Assembly (NCBI GenBank): GCA_964526905.1
Contig: CAZGMN010000110.1
Coordinates: 1-10,226, forward strand
Direction: 5' to 3'
DNA: 10,226 nt
Source of the DNA: CAZGMN01 sp964526905
GTDB taxonomy: Bacteria; Acidobacteriota; Aminicenantia; Aminicenantales; Aminicenantaceae
Shown here: piece after piece, positions 1 to 8,200 of the stretch
Numbering within the stretch: the stretch's first letter is position 1
Layout: each line of letters begins with the position of its first letter
Position numbers and translations under genes: made by a program
Notes under the pieces: model-generated
The model's database searches: none
What the model was told of the DNA's origin: nothing
The model's input: the letters and a program-made list of their open reading frames with translations, nothing else

Positions 1-40
1 GAGGAACCGTGCCCGCTCAGCCTTTCACACGGCTTTCTCA
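1..40 (-). other. Hairpin resembling the lower helix of group II intron domain V (tentative)
   Basis: Read on the minus strand, AGCCGTG (34 to 28) can pair with CACGGTT (11 to 5) in a seven-pair helix whose second pair is a G-T wobble. Group II intron domain V has this arrangement: an AGC triad at the base of a GAGCCG/CGGUUC helix. The outermost expected G-C pair is A/C here. The 16 bases between the arms do not form the usual upper helix with a GNRA loop, so this is at best a degenerate or partial copy. The intron 3' end would lie left of the window. A reverse transcriptase frame would be expected to the right, where pgsA sits instead. It could equally be a chance hairpin. Confidence 0.2.
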
Positions 41-87
41 CCACTCTGCCTTCGCCAAGTGGGGCAAAAGCGGCGTGTCTTCGAGCT

Positions 88-107
88 GCTCAGCCCGAGC
101 CTTTTTT
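88..107 (+). terminator. Weak terminator-like hairpin with T tract
   Basis: GCTC (88-91) and GAGC (97-100) can form a four-pair stem with a five-base loop, followed by six T's at 102-107. It would end a transcript entering from the left and lies directly before the pgsA promoter. The stem is short, so the call is weak. Confidence 0.27.
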
Positions 108-109
108 AT

Positions 110-138
110 TTGACAACATGAAGAGGCTATAGTATATC
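110..138 (+). promoter_or_regulatory. Sigma70-type promoter of pgsA
   Basis: A perfect -35 box TTGACA (110-115) is followed after 17 bases by TATATC (133-138), a four-of-six match to the -10 consensus. An overlapping TATAGT (128-133) matches better but lies only 12 bases from the -35 box. The predicted transcription start falls in the A-run at about 143-146, only two to five bases before the ATG at 148. The bases just before the ATG (CTCCTAAAAA) hold no Shine-Dalgarno sequence, so the mRNA is probably leaderless. Confidence 0.6.
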
Positions 139-147
139 TCCTAAAAA

Positions 148-690
148 ATGAATTTGCCGATCAGCCTGACCGTAATAAGAATATTCTTCATTCCAATCTT
201 GGTTGTCGTTCTTCTCATTCATTTCAACGGAAAAGAACTGGTTGCCTTTATCATCTTCCTTCTGGCAGTCTTGACAGACTCATTTGATGGGCTTCTGGCA
301 AGAAGAAAAAAACAGGAAACAGTCTTGGGTCAGATTCTCGACCCTGTGGCCGACAAGCTGCTCATTGCCTCAGTCTTCATCTGCCTTGTCGAGCTCGGTG
401 CTGTTGCGGCCTGGATGGTTGTCATCATCATCGGCAGAGAAATAGCGGTGACAGGTTTCAGGGCCATTGCCTCCTCAAAAGGAATCAACATCCCTGCTTC
501 CAGATTGGGCAAATTCAAAATGCTCTTTGAAACAATCACCATCTGCCTCTTGATCTTGGGAAAGAAATATCTTGGCCGCCTCTACTTTCTCTCTCAAGTC
601 GGCATCTGGCTGGTGATTATCATCGCCGTCGTTTCCGCCGCAGAATATTATTTTAGATTCGGCCCCAAAGCCCTTTCAAAGCACCCCTGA
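148..690 (+). CDS. pgsA: CDP-diacylglycerol--glycerol-3-phosphate 3-phosphatidyltransferase (PgsA)
   Basis: This integral membrane enzyme transfers the phosphatidyl group from CDP-diacylglycerol to glycerol-3-phosphate, giving phosphatidylglycerophosphate, the precursor of phosphatidylglycerol and cardiolipin. The 180-residue product has the full CDP-alcohol phosphatidyltransferase signature: D44, D47-G48, A51-R52, G61, D65 and D69 in the required D-x2-DG-x2-AR-x8-G-x3-D-x3-D spacing. Hydrophobic segments at about 9-25, 31-44, 72-97, 126-138 and 149-165 fit the multi-helix family fold, and the length is normal. The N-terminus MNLPISLTVIR matches the usual family start, which supports the ATG at 148 despite the missing ribosome binding site. 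The last 15 bases overlap the end of fabD on the opposite strand. Other family members, such as phosphatidylserine synthase, share the motif, but the N-terminus and length favour PgsA. Confidence 0.92.
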   Translation: MNLPISLTVIRIFFIPILVVVLLIHFNGKELVAFIIFLLAVLTDSFDGLLARRKKQETVLGQILDPVADKLLIASVFICLVELGAVAAWMVVIIIGREIAVTGFRAIASSKGINIPASRLGKFKMLFETITICLLILGKKYLGRLYFLSQVGIWLVIIIAVVSAAEYYFRFGPKALSKHP

Positions 691-1608
691 AAAGGCCTCC
701 CTGGCTTTTTCCAGATCCGCCGTATTTTCGACATTCATCAGGCGCGGCGGAGATGCCCATTCTCGACAAATTCTCTTTGCCAGCCCTGATAAAACCCTTC
801 CTGCCCCCAATTCCAGATAAAGCTCAATCTTCTCCTGGCTCAGCTTTTCCATTGAGGTCAGCCAGAGCACAGGCCGCGTGACCTGCCTTTTCAGAGCATC
901 CCTGGCTTGAGTTCCCTTATAAATTATTTCTGCATCGACATTGGTGATGATCGGAAACTTCAAATCTTTGAATTCCACCTGGTCCAGGTCATAAGAAAGC
1001 TTATCCTCTGCACTTTGCATCAGCCTGCAGTGAAAGGGAGCACTGACTGGAAGGAGAACAGAGCGAGGTGCGTCGATCAAAGTCAAGGCTTCTCTGACAG
1101 CTTCTCGATCTCCAGCAATAACAATTTGTTCCTGGCTGTTCCAGTTTGCAATCTCAACAACCCCCTTCTCTATCTTCTGCAGAGCCAGTTCCACTTCTTT
1201 ATAATCAGCGCCCAAGACCGCAGCCATCGCTCCCTTGCCCACCGGAACGGCCTCCTGCATGTACCTCCCCCTTTTATGAACAAGGAGGAGGGCATCCTCA
1301 AATCTTAAAGAACCAGCAGCAACAAGAGCCGAATACTCTCCCAGACTGTGGCCGGCGGCAATCTGCGGTTCTTTCTCCAAAAGGACATAGGCGATGGTGC
1401 TGACAGTCAGCAAGGCGGGCTGGGTGTTCTCGGTTAGCTTGAGCTCTTCCTCCGGCCCTTCAAAGCAAAGCTTGGAAATCTTGAAGCCAAGAGTCTCATC
1501 GGCCTTCATAAAAATTTCTTGAGCGCGAGGGGAAAGGTCAAAAAAATCCTTCCCCATGCCCACCGATTGAGAACCTTGGCCGGGAAAAAGAAAAGCTGTT
1601 CGAAGCAT
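676..1608 (-). CDS. fabD: Malonyl-CoA:ACP transacylase (FabD)
   Basis: FabD moves the malonyl group from CoA to acyl carrier protein, supplying the extender unit for type II fatty acid synthesis in the cytoplasm. The 310-residue product is close to the normal length for the family. Visible catalytic features are the oxyanion-hole motif GQGSQ (10-14, Q11), the nucleophile Ser88 in GHSLG, the malonyl-binding arginine R113 in KRGRYMQEA, His193 in APFH, and Gln242 in KRQV, matching E. coli Ser92, Arg117, His201 and Gln250. The ATG is preceded by AAAGGAG with five bases between, a strong ribosome binding site in the 11-base gap after the surA-like stop. It is the last gene of the tamB-bamA-surA-fabD string and runs 15 bases into pgsA. 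No other fab gene or acyl carrier protein gene is present in the window. Confidence 0.96.
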   Translation of the reverse strand: MLRTAFLFPGQGSQSVGMGKDFFDLSPRAQEIFMKADETLGFKISKLCFEGPEEELKLTENTQPALLTVSTIAYVLLEKEPQIAAGHSLGEYSALVAAGSLRFEDALLLVHKRGRYMQEAVPVGKGAMAAVLGADYKEVELALQKIEKGVVEIANWNSQEQIVIAGDREAVREALTLIDAPRSVLLPVSAPFHCRLMQSAEDKLSYDLDQVEFKDLKFPIITNVDAEIIYKGTQARDALKRQVTRPVLWLTSMEKLSQEKIELYLELGAGRVLSGLAKRICREWASPPRLMNVENTADLEKAREAFSGVL

Positions 1609-1619
1609 CTCGACTCCTT

Positions 1620-2479
1620 TTAATCGATATTAACCTGGATATCAGCTCTTTTCCTTAGACTTATTATCCAAGCTTCAACCTGAGTCTTGATTTTTTCCTG
1701 CCTGATCAAAGACTCAATCTCAGCGAGAATATCCATCATCGGCCGGGGCTCGAGTCCTTTCTTCTGTTGAGAAGGGAGATAAACCCGCTGGTAATAATCT
1801 TCCATTTCCTTCAGGCTGACGATATGACCCTGGCTGAACCTCTGGAAGATGATTTTTTGATATTTGATTCTTTCTTCAGCATAACTTTTTAAATCATCCC
1901 CATTCATGCCGAATTCTTCAAGCTTTCTGCGAAATTCTTCAGTACCTATTTCCTCAGCTCTCGCCTTGAGCAAAGAGCCAACCTCCTCTTCGCTCACAGA
2001 GATTTGTTCTCCGCTTAATTGAATTACCAATTTTTGATCAATCATTTTATCCAGGATGAATCGGTGCAAATTTTGATCGCTTGCCTCTATTTCCTTATCA
2101 TAAAAGCCAAACTCCTCAACGATTCTCAAATCAGTCAAAGTGATGACTTGCTCGTTAACCACGGCCGCGATGCGGTCGACGACCTCGGCCAGGCCGCGGG
2201 AAGGAAAAAGCAAAAAACAGATAACAATATAAAGCCAGNNNNNNNNNNNNNNNNNNNNNNNNNNNNNNNNNNNNNNNNNNNNNNNNNNNNNNNNNNNNNN
2301 NNNNNNNNNNNNNNNNNNNNNNNNNNNNNNNNNNNNNNCTCGGCCAGGCCGCGGGAAGGAAAAAGCAAAAAACAGATAACAATATAAAGCCAGAAAAAAT
2401 CCTTGCGATAAAAAATAAAATTTGCCTGCGTGTTTTCTAAGCACCCAGCCTGCTCTTTTCCTATACCTTTCTCTCTCAT
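1620..2479 (-). CDS. SurA-like periplasmic chaperone without PPIase domain, interrupted by an assembly gap
   Basis: Probably a secreted chaperone that holds unfolded outer-membrane proteins. As given, the frame is broken by 100 N's (2239-2338). If the identical 55-base stretches on either side are merged, 155 bases vanish and one 234-residue frame runs from ATG 2479 to the stop at 1620. The merged product has a hydrophobic signal segment (about 27-40) with likely cleavage after GLA (44-46). It continues with VDRIAAVVNEQVITLTDL (49-66), typical of the SurA N-terminal domain, then a helical region to about 180 and a C-terminal helix ending in WIISLRKRADIQ (219-230), as in SurA cores. No parvulin (rotamase) domain is present and there is no room for one. 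The start is uncertain: the ATG lies 13 bases after the bamA stop, has only a weak ribosome binding site, and gives a long n-region of about 25 residues. Its position between bamA and fabD supports a role in outer-membrane protein assembly. Confidence 0.8.
2184..2238. repeat. First copy of the 55-base duplicate at the gap edge
   Basis: These 55 bases are identical to 2339-2393, and the two copies sit exactly at the two edges of the N run. This is best read as an unmerged overlap of two contigs, 55 being a common assembler k-mer, and not as a biological repeat. Confidence 0.95.
2239..2338. other. Assembly gap of 100 N
   Basis: Exactly 100 undetermined bases, the conventional placeholder for a gap of unknown size. 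Because the same 55 bases end the left contig and begin the right one, the true gap is probably negative and no sequence need be missing. Left as is, it shifts the reading frame of the surA-like gene. Confidence 0.99.
2339..2393. repeat. Second copy of the 55-base duplicate at the gap edge
   Basis: Identical to 2184-2238. Joining the two copies leaves the surA-like signal peptide region in a single continuous frame, which supports the view that only one copy exists in the genome. Confidence 0.95.
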
Positions 2480-2492
2480 CTCAAGCGAAAGC

Positions 2493-5267
2493 TTAGAAGA
2501 TATTCCCGATGGTGATAAAAGCCAAAGGCTTTCTCTGTTCACTCGGCACATTCAGGTTCCAGGCAATTTCAAAGCGCACCGGCCCTAAAGGAGTCCGGTA
2601 GCGAAGTCCGAATCCGACGGCATCCTGAAGCGCGGAGAGATTAAAATGCTTTGGCAGGTCAAAAACATTGCCCTTGTCATAAAAAAGAGCTACTGATAAG
2701 TCTTTGACCTCCGAAGCCAGAGGAAAAGCAAGCTCAAAGTTTAAAAGGAATAAAGCTTCTCCGCCAATCGGTCTGCCCGAATCCGGATCTTTGGGACCCA
2801 ATTCATCAAACCTGACTCCACGGAATGAATTGCTGCCGCCTGCAAAAAATCTCTCATGAATCGGAATAGACACTTTCCCTCCGCCCAAGCCCAGCCGAGA
2901 AGTGACGCTGAACACAGCCCTGGAAAAAATTGGAATAAAATGCTGATACTTGATGAAGCTTTTTAAATAATTGGATTTGGCTTCAAAAAGAGGGTAAGCC
3001 TGCTCCAGGACAAAGCTGAAAAAAGTCCCTTTCCCGGAATTGAAGGGGTCATCGCGTCTGTCCCAGATAATACTTCCAGAAAGAGACGTGGCTGAGAAGG
3101 GAGAATGCTCACGGTCAACTTCTGACTCTTCAATCTGCAGGTTCAAAAGAGTGGTGCGCGTCCATCTGAAAGTCGTCGAGAACAAAATGTTTTTAGCGAT
3201 GGACTTGACGCCAGTCAAGCTGACACCTTCCCGTTCATAGCTGAAGCTCTTCCGTTCTTCGGTTTCCCAAAAGGCATTCAAATAGCTCTGCATTGGAATT
3301 CCAAAGAAGTAGGGCTGCTCCCAGGAAAGGACTGCTCTTTTTTCCTGAAGGCTGAGCTGCCCGACCAGGCTGACCTGAGCTGCTGAGCCCAAGACATTGT
3401 TTCTGATGGCTTCAGCCGTTCCTCTCAATCTCACCGGCATATTCCAGACTTCAAAAGTTCGAGGCTCACTCCTGGTCTCCAATCCAACGCCGAGGCTGGC
3501 ATAATTTCGCTCGCCTTCTCTGACGCTGACTACCAAATTTTCTCTCTCTTCAGAAAGAGGAATTTCCTCGATGGAGACCTTGCTAAAAATGCCCAGCCTC
3601 TCCAATCTGCTCTTTGACTCTCTGATCTTGTCATAAAAAGCATAATCCCCTTCTTTGATTCTGAGTTCTCTGAGAACAGTTCTTTTCCTTGTCGCAACAT
3701 TCCCGGTGACAATAAGGCGCTCAATTTTGACTTTCTTTCCCTCTCTTATTGTAAAAAGTACAGAAAAAAGATTCTCGTTGACTTTTTCAGCCTTGGCAAA
3801 AATTTCTGTCCCTCTGACACCTTGAGTCAAATAGGAATTTTCGAGCTTCTCAATGTCTTTCTGAATATCTGGGCTGAAGAAAGGGCCTCCCTCGAAACTG
3901 CTTATCTGTTCGAGGAGAGTCTGAGGGCTGACGAGCTGTGCTCCTTCAAAAGATATCTTCTCGATCTTCTCTTGAGCTCCCTCGTTGATATAGAAGAGGG
4001 CCTTGACGGCATTGGCCTTTGTGATAAAGTTTAAATCCACTCTTGTCTGAGAAAATCCCTTTGTCTTATAGAGCAACTCTATCTCTGCAGGAATTTCAAA
4101 GAGCCTTGCTCCGCTTACCCAGCTGAGAAAAGCTGCTTTCTCCCCGATGCCAAGCTCATTCTTCAACTGGGTCGGTGTAAAATAGTTCAGGCCTTCAAAG
4201 GAGATGTCTTCAATCTTAAACTTCTGGCCGGGTGTAACCTGATAAACAACACGCATCGTGTTGTCGAGCCTTTCGATGGAGGACTTGACAGAAGAAAAAA
4301 GATAACCTTTCTCTCTCATATAGGAGTAAATTTTTGCCTCGCCTTCGGTCAGCCCCCATTCTTCGAAGATCTCAGCTTCCCAGATGGGCTTGATAAGGCT
4401 TAACGGGACCTGGGCGCCTTGAACTTCAATCTCAATTTTCTGATGAGGAATAACCTTAAGAGAAAGGGAAACATATCCCTCTTTCTCATCAAATTTTCTC
4501 TCTTCGAGCTCAATCTCGGCTCGCTGATAGCTCTTCGAACTATAAACCTCTTTGAGCCTGGAGATATCTTCCTCTAAAACCGAAGGAATGTAGACATGCC
4601 CTTCCCTGCTCTTCATTTTCTTCTTCAATTCTGCCTCGTTAAGAATCACCTCTCCGCTGAAAGAAATTCGATTGATAATAAACCTTCTTGAGGATTGAAT
4701 CTCAAAATAAACGTCAACCGAGGAAGTCTTGGGTCTTTTTTGCGTAAAAGCTTTGACTTCAGCCTGGAAATAGCCGTCATCTTCAAGAATCTGCTTGAGC
4801 TCCTCCACAGCCCGACTCAACCTCTCTTGGGAAAAAAGGCTTCCCTCGTGCAGAGAGAATAGGCCTCTCTTTAGCTTATTGGGAGAAACATTCTCTCCTC
4901 CTTGAAAAATAATCTTTCTGGTTAAGAGCCTGCTTGTCAGGAGAAAAGTCAAATGGATTTTTTGCTCTCCTTCTTTTAAGACCTGAACATCGGAGAAAAG
5001 CCCGGTTTTGTAAATCTGCTTGATGCTGCTGGTAATCATCCTCAAACTGAAGGGCTCTCCTTCCTTGAACGGAATCAACTCTTGTATGCCTTCAACCGCA
5101 GGTTGGCCATCAAGATTGACAGAGACTTTGGCTATGAAAGGAGAGGATTCCTGAGATTGCAGGATGGAGCCGGAAGGCAAATGGATAAGAAAAAGGAATA
5201 GACAAAAAGAGGATGAAAATATTATTTTTTTGGACTTCAGATTAAAACCTTTTATGAATTTTAACAT
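2493..5267 (-). CDS. bamA: Omp85/BamA-family outer-membrane protein assembly factor with about seven POTRA domains
   Basis: This beta-barrel insertase folds outer-membrane proteins into the outer membrane. The 924-residue product begins with a basic region and hydrophobic signal segment (about 14-33). I see seven consecutive POTRA-like units at about 44-113, 114-193, 194-277, 278-348 (divergent), 349-433, 434-511 and 512-587. Most show the pattern of a beta strand near I-x-F-x-G, a long helix pair with a GxF/GYF-like turn, then two strands. The barrel fills about 588-924. The loop 6 signature reads SFRGVRF (814-820), keeping the key arginine R816 of the usual V/I-R-G-F/Y motif. The C-terminus ends in phenylalanine (ITIGNIF), a normal outer-membrane beta-signal. 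The start overlaps the tamB end by 26 bases and has no clear Shine-Dalgarno sequence, suggesting translational coupling. It could be called TamA from its tamB neighbour, but length and POTRA number favour BamA. Confidence 0.88.
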   Translation of the reverse strand: MLKFIKGFNLKSKKIIFSSSFCLFLFLIHLPSGSILQSQESSPFIAKVSVNLDGQPAVEGIQELIPFKEGEPFSLRMITSSIKQIYKTGLFSDVQVLKEGEQKIHLTFLLTSRLLTRKIIFQGGENVSPNKLKRGLFSLHEGSLFSQERLSRAVEELKQILEDDGYFQAEVKAFTQKRPKTSSVDVYFEIQSSRRFIINRISFSGEVILNEAELKKKMKSREGHVYIPSVLEEDISRLKEVYSSKSYQRAEIELEERKFDEKEGYVSLSLKVIPHQKIEIEVQGAQVPLSLIKPIWEAEIFEEWGLTEGEAKIYSYMREKGYLFSSVKSSIERLDNTMRVVYQVTPGQKFKIEDISFEGLNYFTPTQLKNELGIGEKAAFLSWVSGARLFEIPAEIELLYKTKGFSQTRVDLNFITKANAVKALFYINEGAQEKIEKISFEGAQLVSPQTLLEQISSFEGGPFFSPDIQKDIEKLENSYLTQGVRGTEIFAKAEKVNENLFSVLFTIREGKKVKIERLIVTGNVATRKRTVLRELRIKEGDYAFYDKIRESKSRLERLGIFSKVSIEEIPLSEERENLVVSVREGERNYASLGVGLETRSEPRTFEVWNMPVRLRGTAEAIRNNVLGSAAQVSLVGQLSLQEKRAVLSWEQPYFFGIPMQSYLNAFWETEERKSFSYEREGVSLTGVKSIAKNILFSTTFRWTRTTLLNLQIEESEVDREHSPFSATSLSGSIIWDRRDDPFNSGKGTFFSFVLEQAYPLFEAKSNYLKSFIKYQHFIPIFSRAVFSVTSRLGLGGGKVSIPIHERFFAGGSNSFRGVRFDELGPKDPDSGRPIGGEALFLLNFELAFPLASEVKDLSVALFYDKGNVFDLPKHFNLSALQDAVGFGLRYRTPLGPVRFEIAWNLNVPSEQRKPLAFITIGNIF

Positions 5268-8200
5268 CGAAACTAATCAGCCCTATTTCATCTCTGGTGC
5301 CGACAATGGAAATATCGTCGGATATCTCCCATTCGAGTCGAGCAATTTCTTCTCTCTGGCTGGTCAGGTTCGTAGAGTAATAAATAAAAAAATTGCTCGC
5401 TATCTTTTTCCCTACGGTCAGCCTGGCAGCCATTTCAGCCGAAGCCCCCATGACAAAAGGGTCAATCCGGAAACGGTCAACGACGAAAAGGCCCTCGGCC
5501 CTCTTCTTCGCTTCCTCTGAAAGCTGAAAGGAAACAAGCGAAGCCGTGCTCAATTGTGTGCTCGCATCATAAGAATAGGTCCTTTGGAAAGACTCGCCCA
5601 AGGCCAGAAGCGCTAAGACATCTTCTGGCGGCAATGGAGGCGAAGAGGTAAATTCCGGATTGAGATGATTGAGAAGGCCTTCAACGGAAAAAGTGACCCG
5701 ATAATTCTTGACGTATGTCTCTCCTTTAAAGCTGATGTAAGGCTCAACGCTTGAGGGATTGGTAAAGCTCAAACGCCCTCTCAAGACTTTGAATTTTCTA
5801 TCCTGGAAAAAAACATTGCCGTCAATGGCTTCAATATCGCCGGTGATGACCGGAGCGTTGACGCTGCCGGATACATTCAGGTCGAACCTTCCTCTGATTC
5901 GACCCAGGGAATTCTCCATCCAGGCATTGTCATCAGCCTTGAGCCGAATATTCAAGCTCAGGCCGTCAAAAAAGTTTGGCACTTTTTCTGACTCGTAATA
6001 AGGGCTCGAGTAAAAGACAAATTTCTCATTGATCTCCCTTTGCCAGGAAAGTCTTTGAATAGAAAAATCTCCTTTCAAAACAAAACGCTCAGAATCCTTG
6101 ACAAGATTCAGGGAGCCGTCGACCAAGGCCCTTGTCCTCTCCAGAGGCGAAAGGAGCAGATTCTTTCCATCCAATCGAATGTCCATGCTCTCAACCTGAT
6201 TATTGCCCAAGCGGAGTTTGCCAAATCCCTGGACATCACCATTTCCCAATTTTGCCTTGAGGGAGCGAATGGAAAGCTCGTTGTTCTCATAGAACATCAA
6301 TCCGGAATAATTACGAAAAGCATGGGCAAACTTGGGCAAAGGCAAAATAGGGCCCTGAAAATCAATGGCGGCCTTGGTCTGGAGAGAGGCCTTAGGACCT
6401 TTGACCTCGGCCAGATAATTTATGGAGCCTTGGGCTCCCTTCCAAGGAAGGAGAAGATTGAGGTTGCTGAAACGGCCTCTGATCTCAGCCGAAATTTGAT
6501 CTTCAAAGATAGGAAGGATGACCGAAGAACTAAACTCATTCTCGCCTGGAAGAAAATTCCCTTTGAGCTCCAGTGTGAATTTTCCTTCTGAATAGCCAAG
6601 CTTCGCTTCGCCCTTCGCTTCCATTTTCTGAAAGAGAGGATGCTGCAGGTCTTTGACTTCAAAAGGACCTGTCGCCTTTTCCTTATTAGAAACATTCTTT
6701 CCATTCAATCTGAAGTTCAGGCTGCCGATGAGGCCCTGATAGAGGAAGGAGACGTCAACTCCCTCTCCCTGGAGATCGATGTCAAATATCTGGGTCTCGG
6801 GCCTGATAATGGTTGACCCCCTTATCCGGCCCTGATGCCAGATGAATCGAAGCTCGGATAAAGAGAGAGCACCTTCCTGCCAATCTAATTTTCCGCTGGC
6901 ATCGCTCAGGTTCTGGTCGCTCAATTGAAGCTTGGGGCTGGAGAAAGAGCCTTTGACCTGGATGTTATTATTTTTTTGTTTGACTTCAAAATTTCCCGAA
7001 GCCTCTCCTTGAAGAGGAAAAACAATTCCCAGATTGGGAAGAATTCTTTCGGCAAAACCTCTTTCAAGCCGGATCTCGGCATCAACCTCCTCAGGATTCG
7101 ATACCAGCCCGATTTTTCCCTTCATGAACTGGTCGTCGATATCGAACCTTCCAAAAAAATCATTCTTGATGACTTCAAATTCGCCTTGGGCCGAATGAAC
7201 GTCGAATTTGGCAAATCCTCCCGGAGAGAGCGAAAATTTCGCTTCGATCTGCGGAGAAGCATAGTCACCAAAGATTCGAAGGCTCGCCGAGCCTTTTCCT
7301 CTAATCTCAGGAAACTCGAATTCTTTTCTCAGTATGAGAGAAGTGAATTGGCGTGCTTGCCTGACATCATTGACTTCACCTTTGATTTGGAGGTCAAGAG
7401 TTTGGGAGACATTCACCTTGCCGTCAAGCTCGACCCTGGCAAAAGACGAGAGGAGATCCTTAGAATAGAAAGTCCATTCATTCTTTTTATCCCAGCTGAA
7501 TTTGAATGGGCCGCTAAAAGAATATCGACCCGGCTCGTTTTTTAAGCCCTTTTCCTTGAATTCCCCCTCTCCGCGCAGACTCTCATTATCAATGACAAAA
7601 TTTCCCGATGCCGGAGAGGCCACCGGCCAGGGGAGCGAAGCTAAATTTATCATCGGGTCAAGAAAAAATCCTTCAACCACTCCCTCAACCTTTCCTCCTC
7701 CGACATGAATTCGGACATATTCCGCAGGCAATGATTTCTTCTGGATGTTAAACTCGACAGTCTGGCCTCCTTTTTGCCGGAGGTCGAGTCTTCCTTTAAC
7801 CTCACCCATGACGACCTTGTTAAAAACGATATTGTTGCTTGAGAACTGGCCTTTGAAGGAAAGTCCGATCTCGTCTCTGGTCAACGTCCCCTCTCCTTCA
7901 GTATCGCCCTGGGCCTCAAAGGGCAGGCTGAGAAAATGAATGATAAAAGGCGCCTTGGCTTTATAATTCGCTTTCAGGCTCAGCTCAGGATTTGAAAAGT
8001 CAGGAAGGCTGCCTTCAGCATTAAAAGTGAAGTCAGAACTCTCGACCTTTATTTCTTTTATAGTGATTTCCCGGCCGCGGCCTTCAAGGGATAATTCGAC
8101 TTTCCCTTCAAGCTGAGGCCAGGTCGGACCAGGAGAAAAAACGCTCTTCCCCGTTTCAGCCCGAACGGAAATCCTATCCTTCTTTAGCATGAATTGAGCA

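Noticed and set aside
907..1403. Plus-strand frames antisense to fabD
   Set aside because: FabD has all its catalytic residues in the opposite strand; these frames are low-complexity shadows.
2184..2393. The 55-base duplicate as a mobile-element target duplication or CRISPR-type repeat
   Set aside because: It is too long for a usual target duplication, lies exactly at the N edges, and merging it repairs the gene; an assembly overlap explains it better.
2135..2551. Minus-strand 138-residue frame crossing the N gap and overlapping the bamA end
   Set aside because: Its right half is the true surA-like frame and its left half is out of phase because of the false gap. The part upstream of 2479 overlaps the bamA coding sequence. 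It is absorbed into the surA-like call.
6040..6591. 183-residue plus-strand frame inside tamB
   Set aside because: It lies wholly antisense to a well-supported TamB frame, has no ribosome binding site and no recognisable domain; a shadow frame.
6925..7545. 206-residue plus-strand frame inside tamB
   Set aside because: Also antisense to TamB, without a ribosome binding site; the composition mirrors the complementary strand of the real gene.
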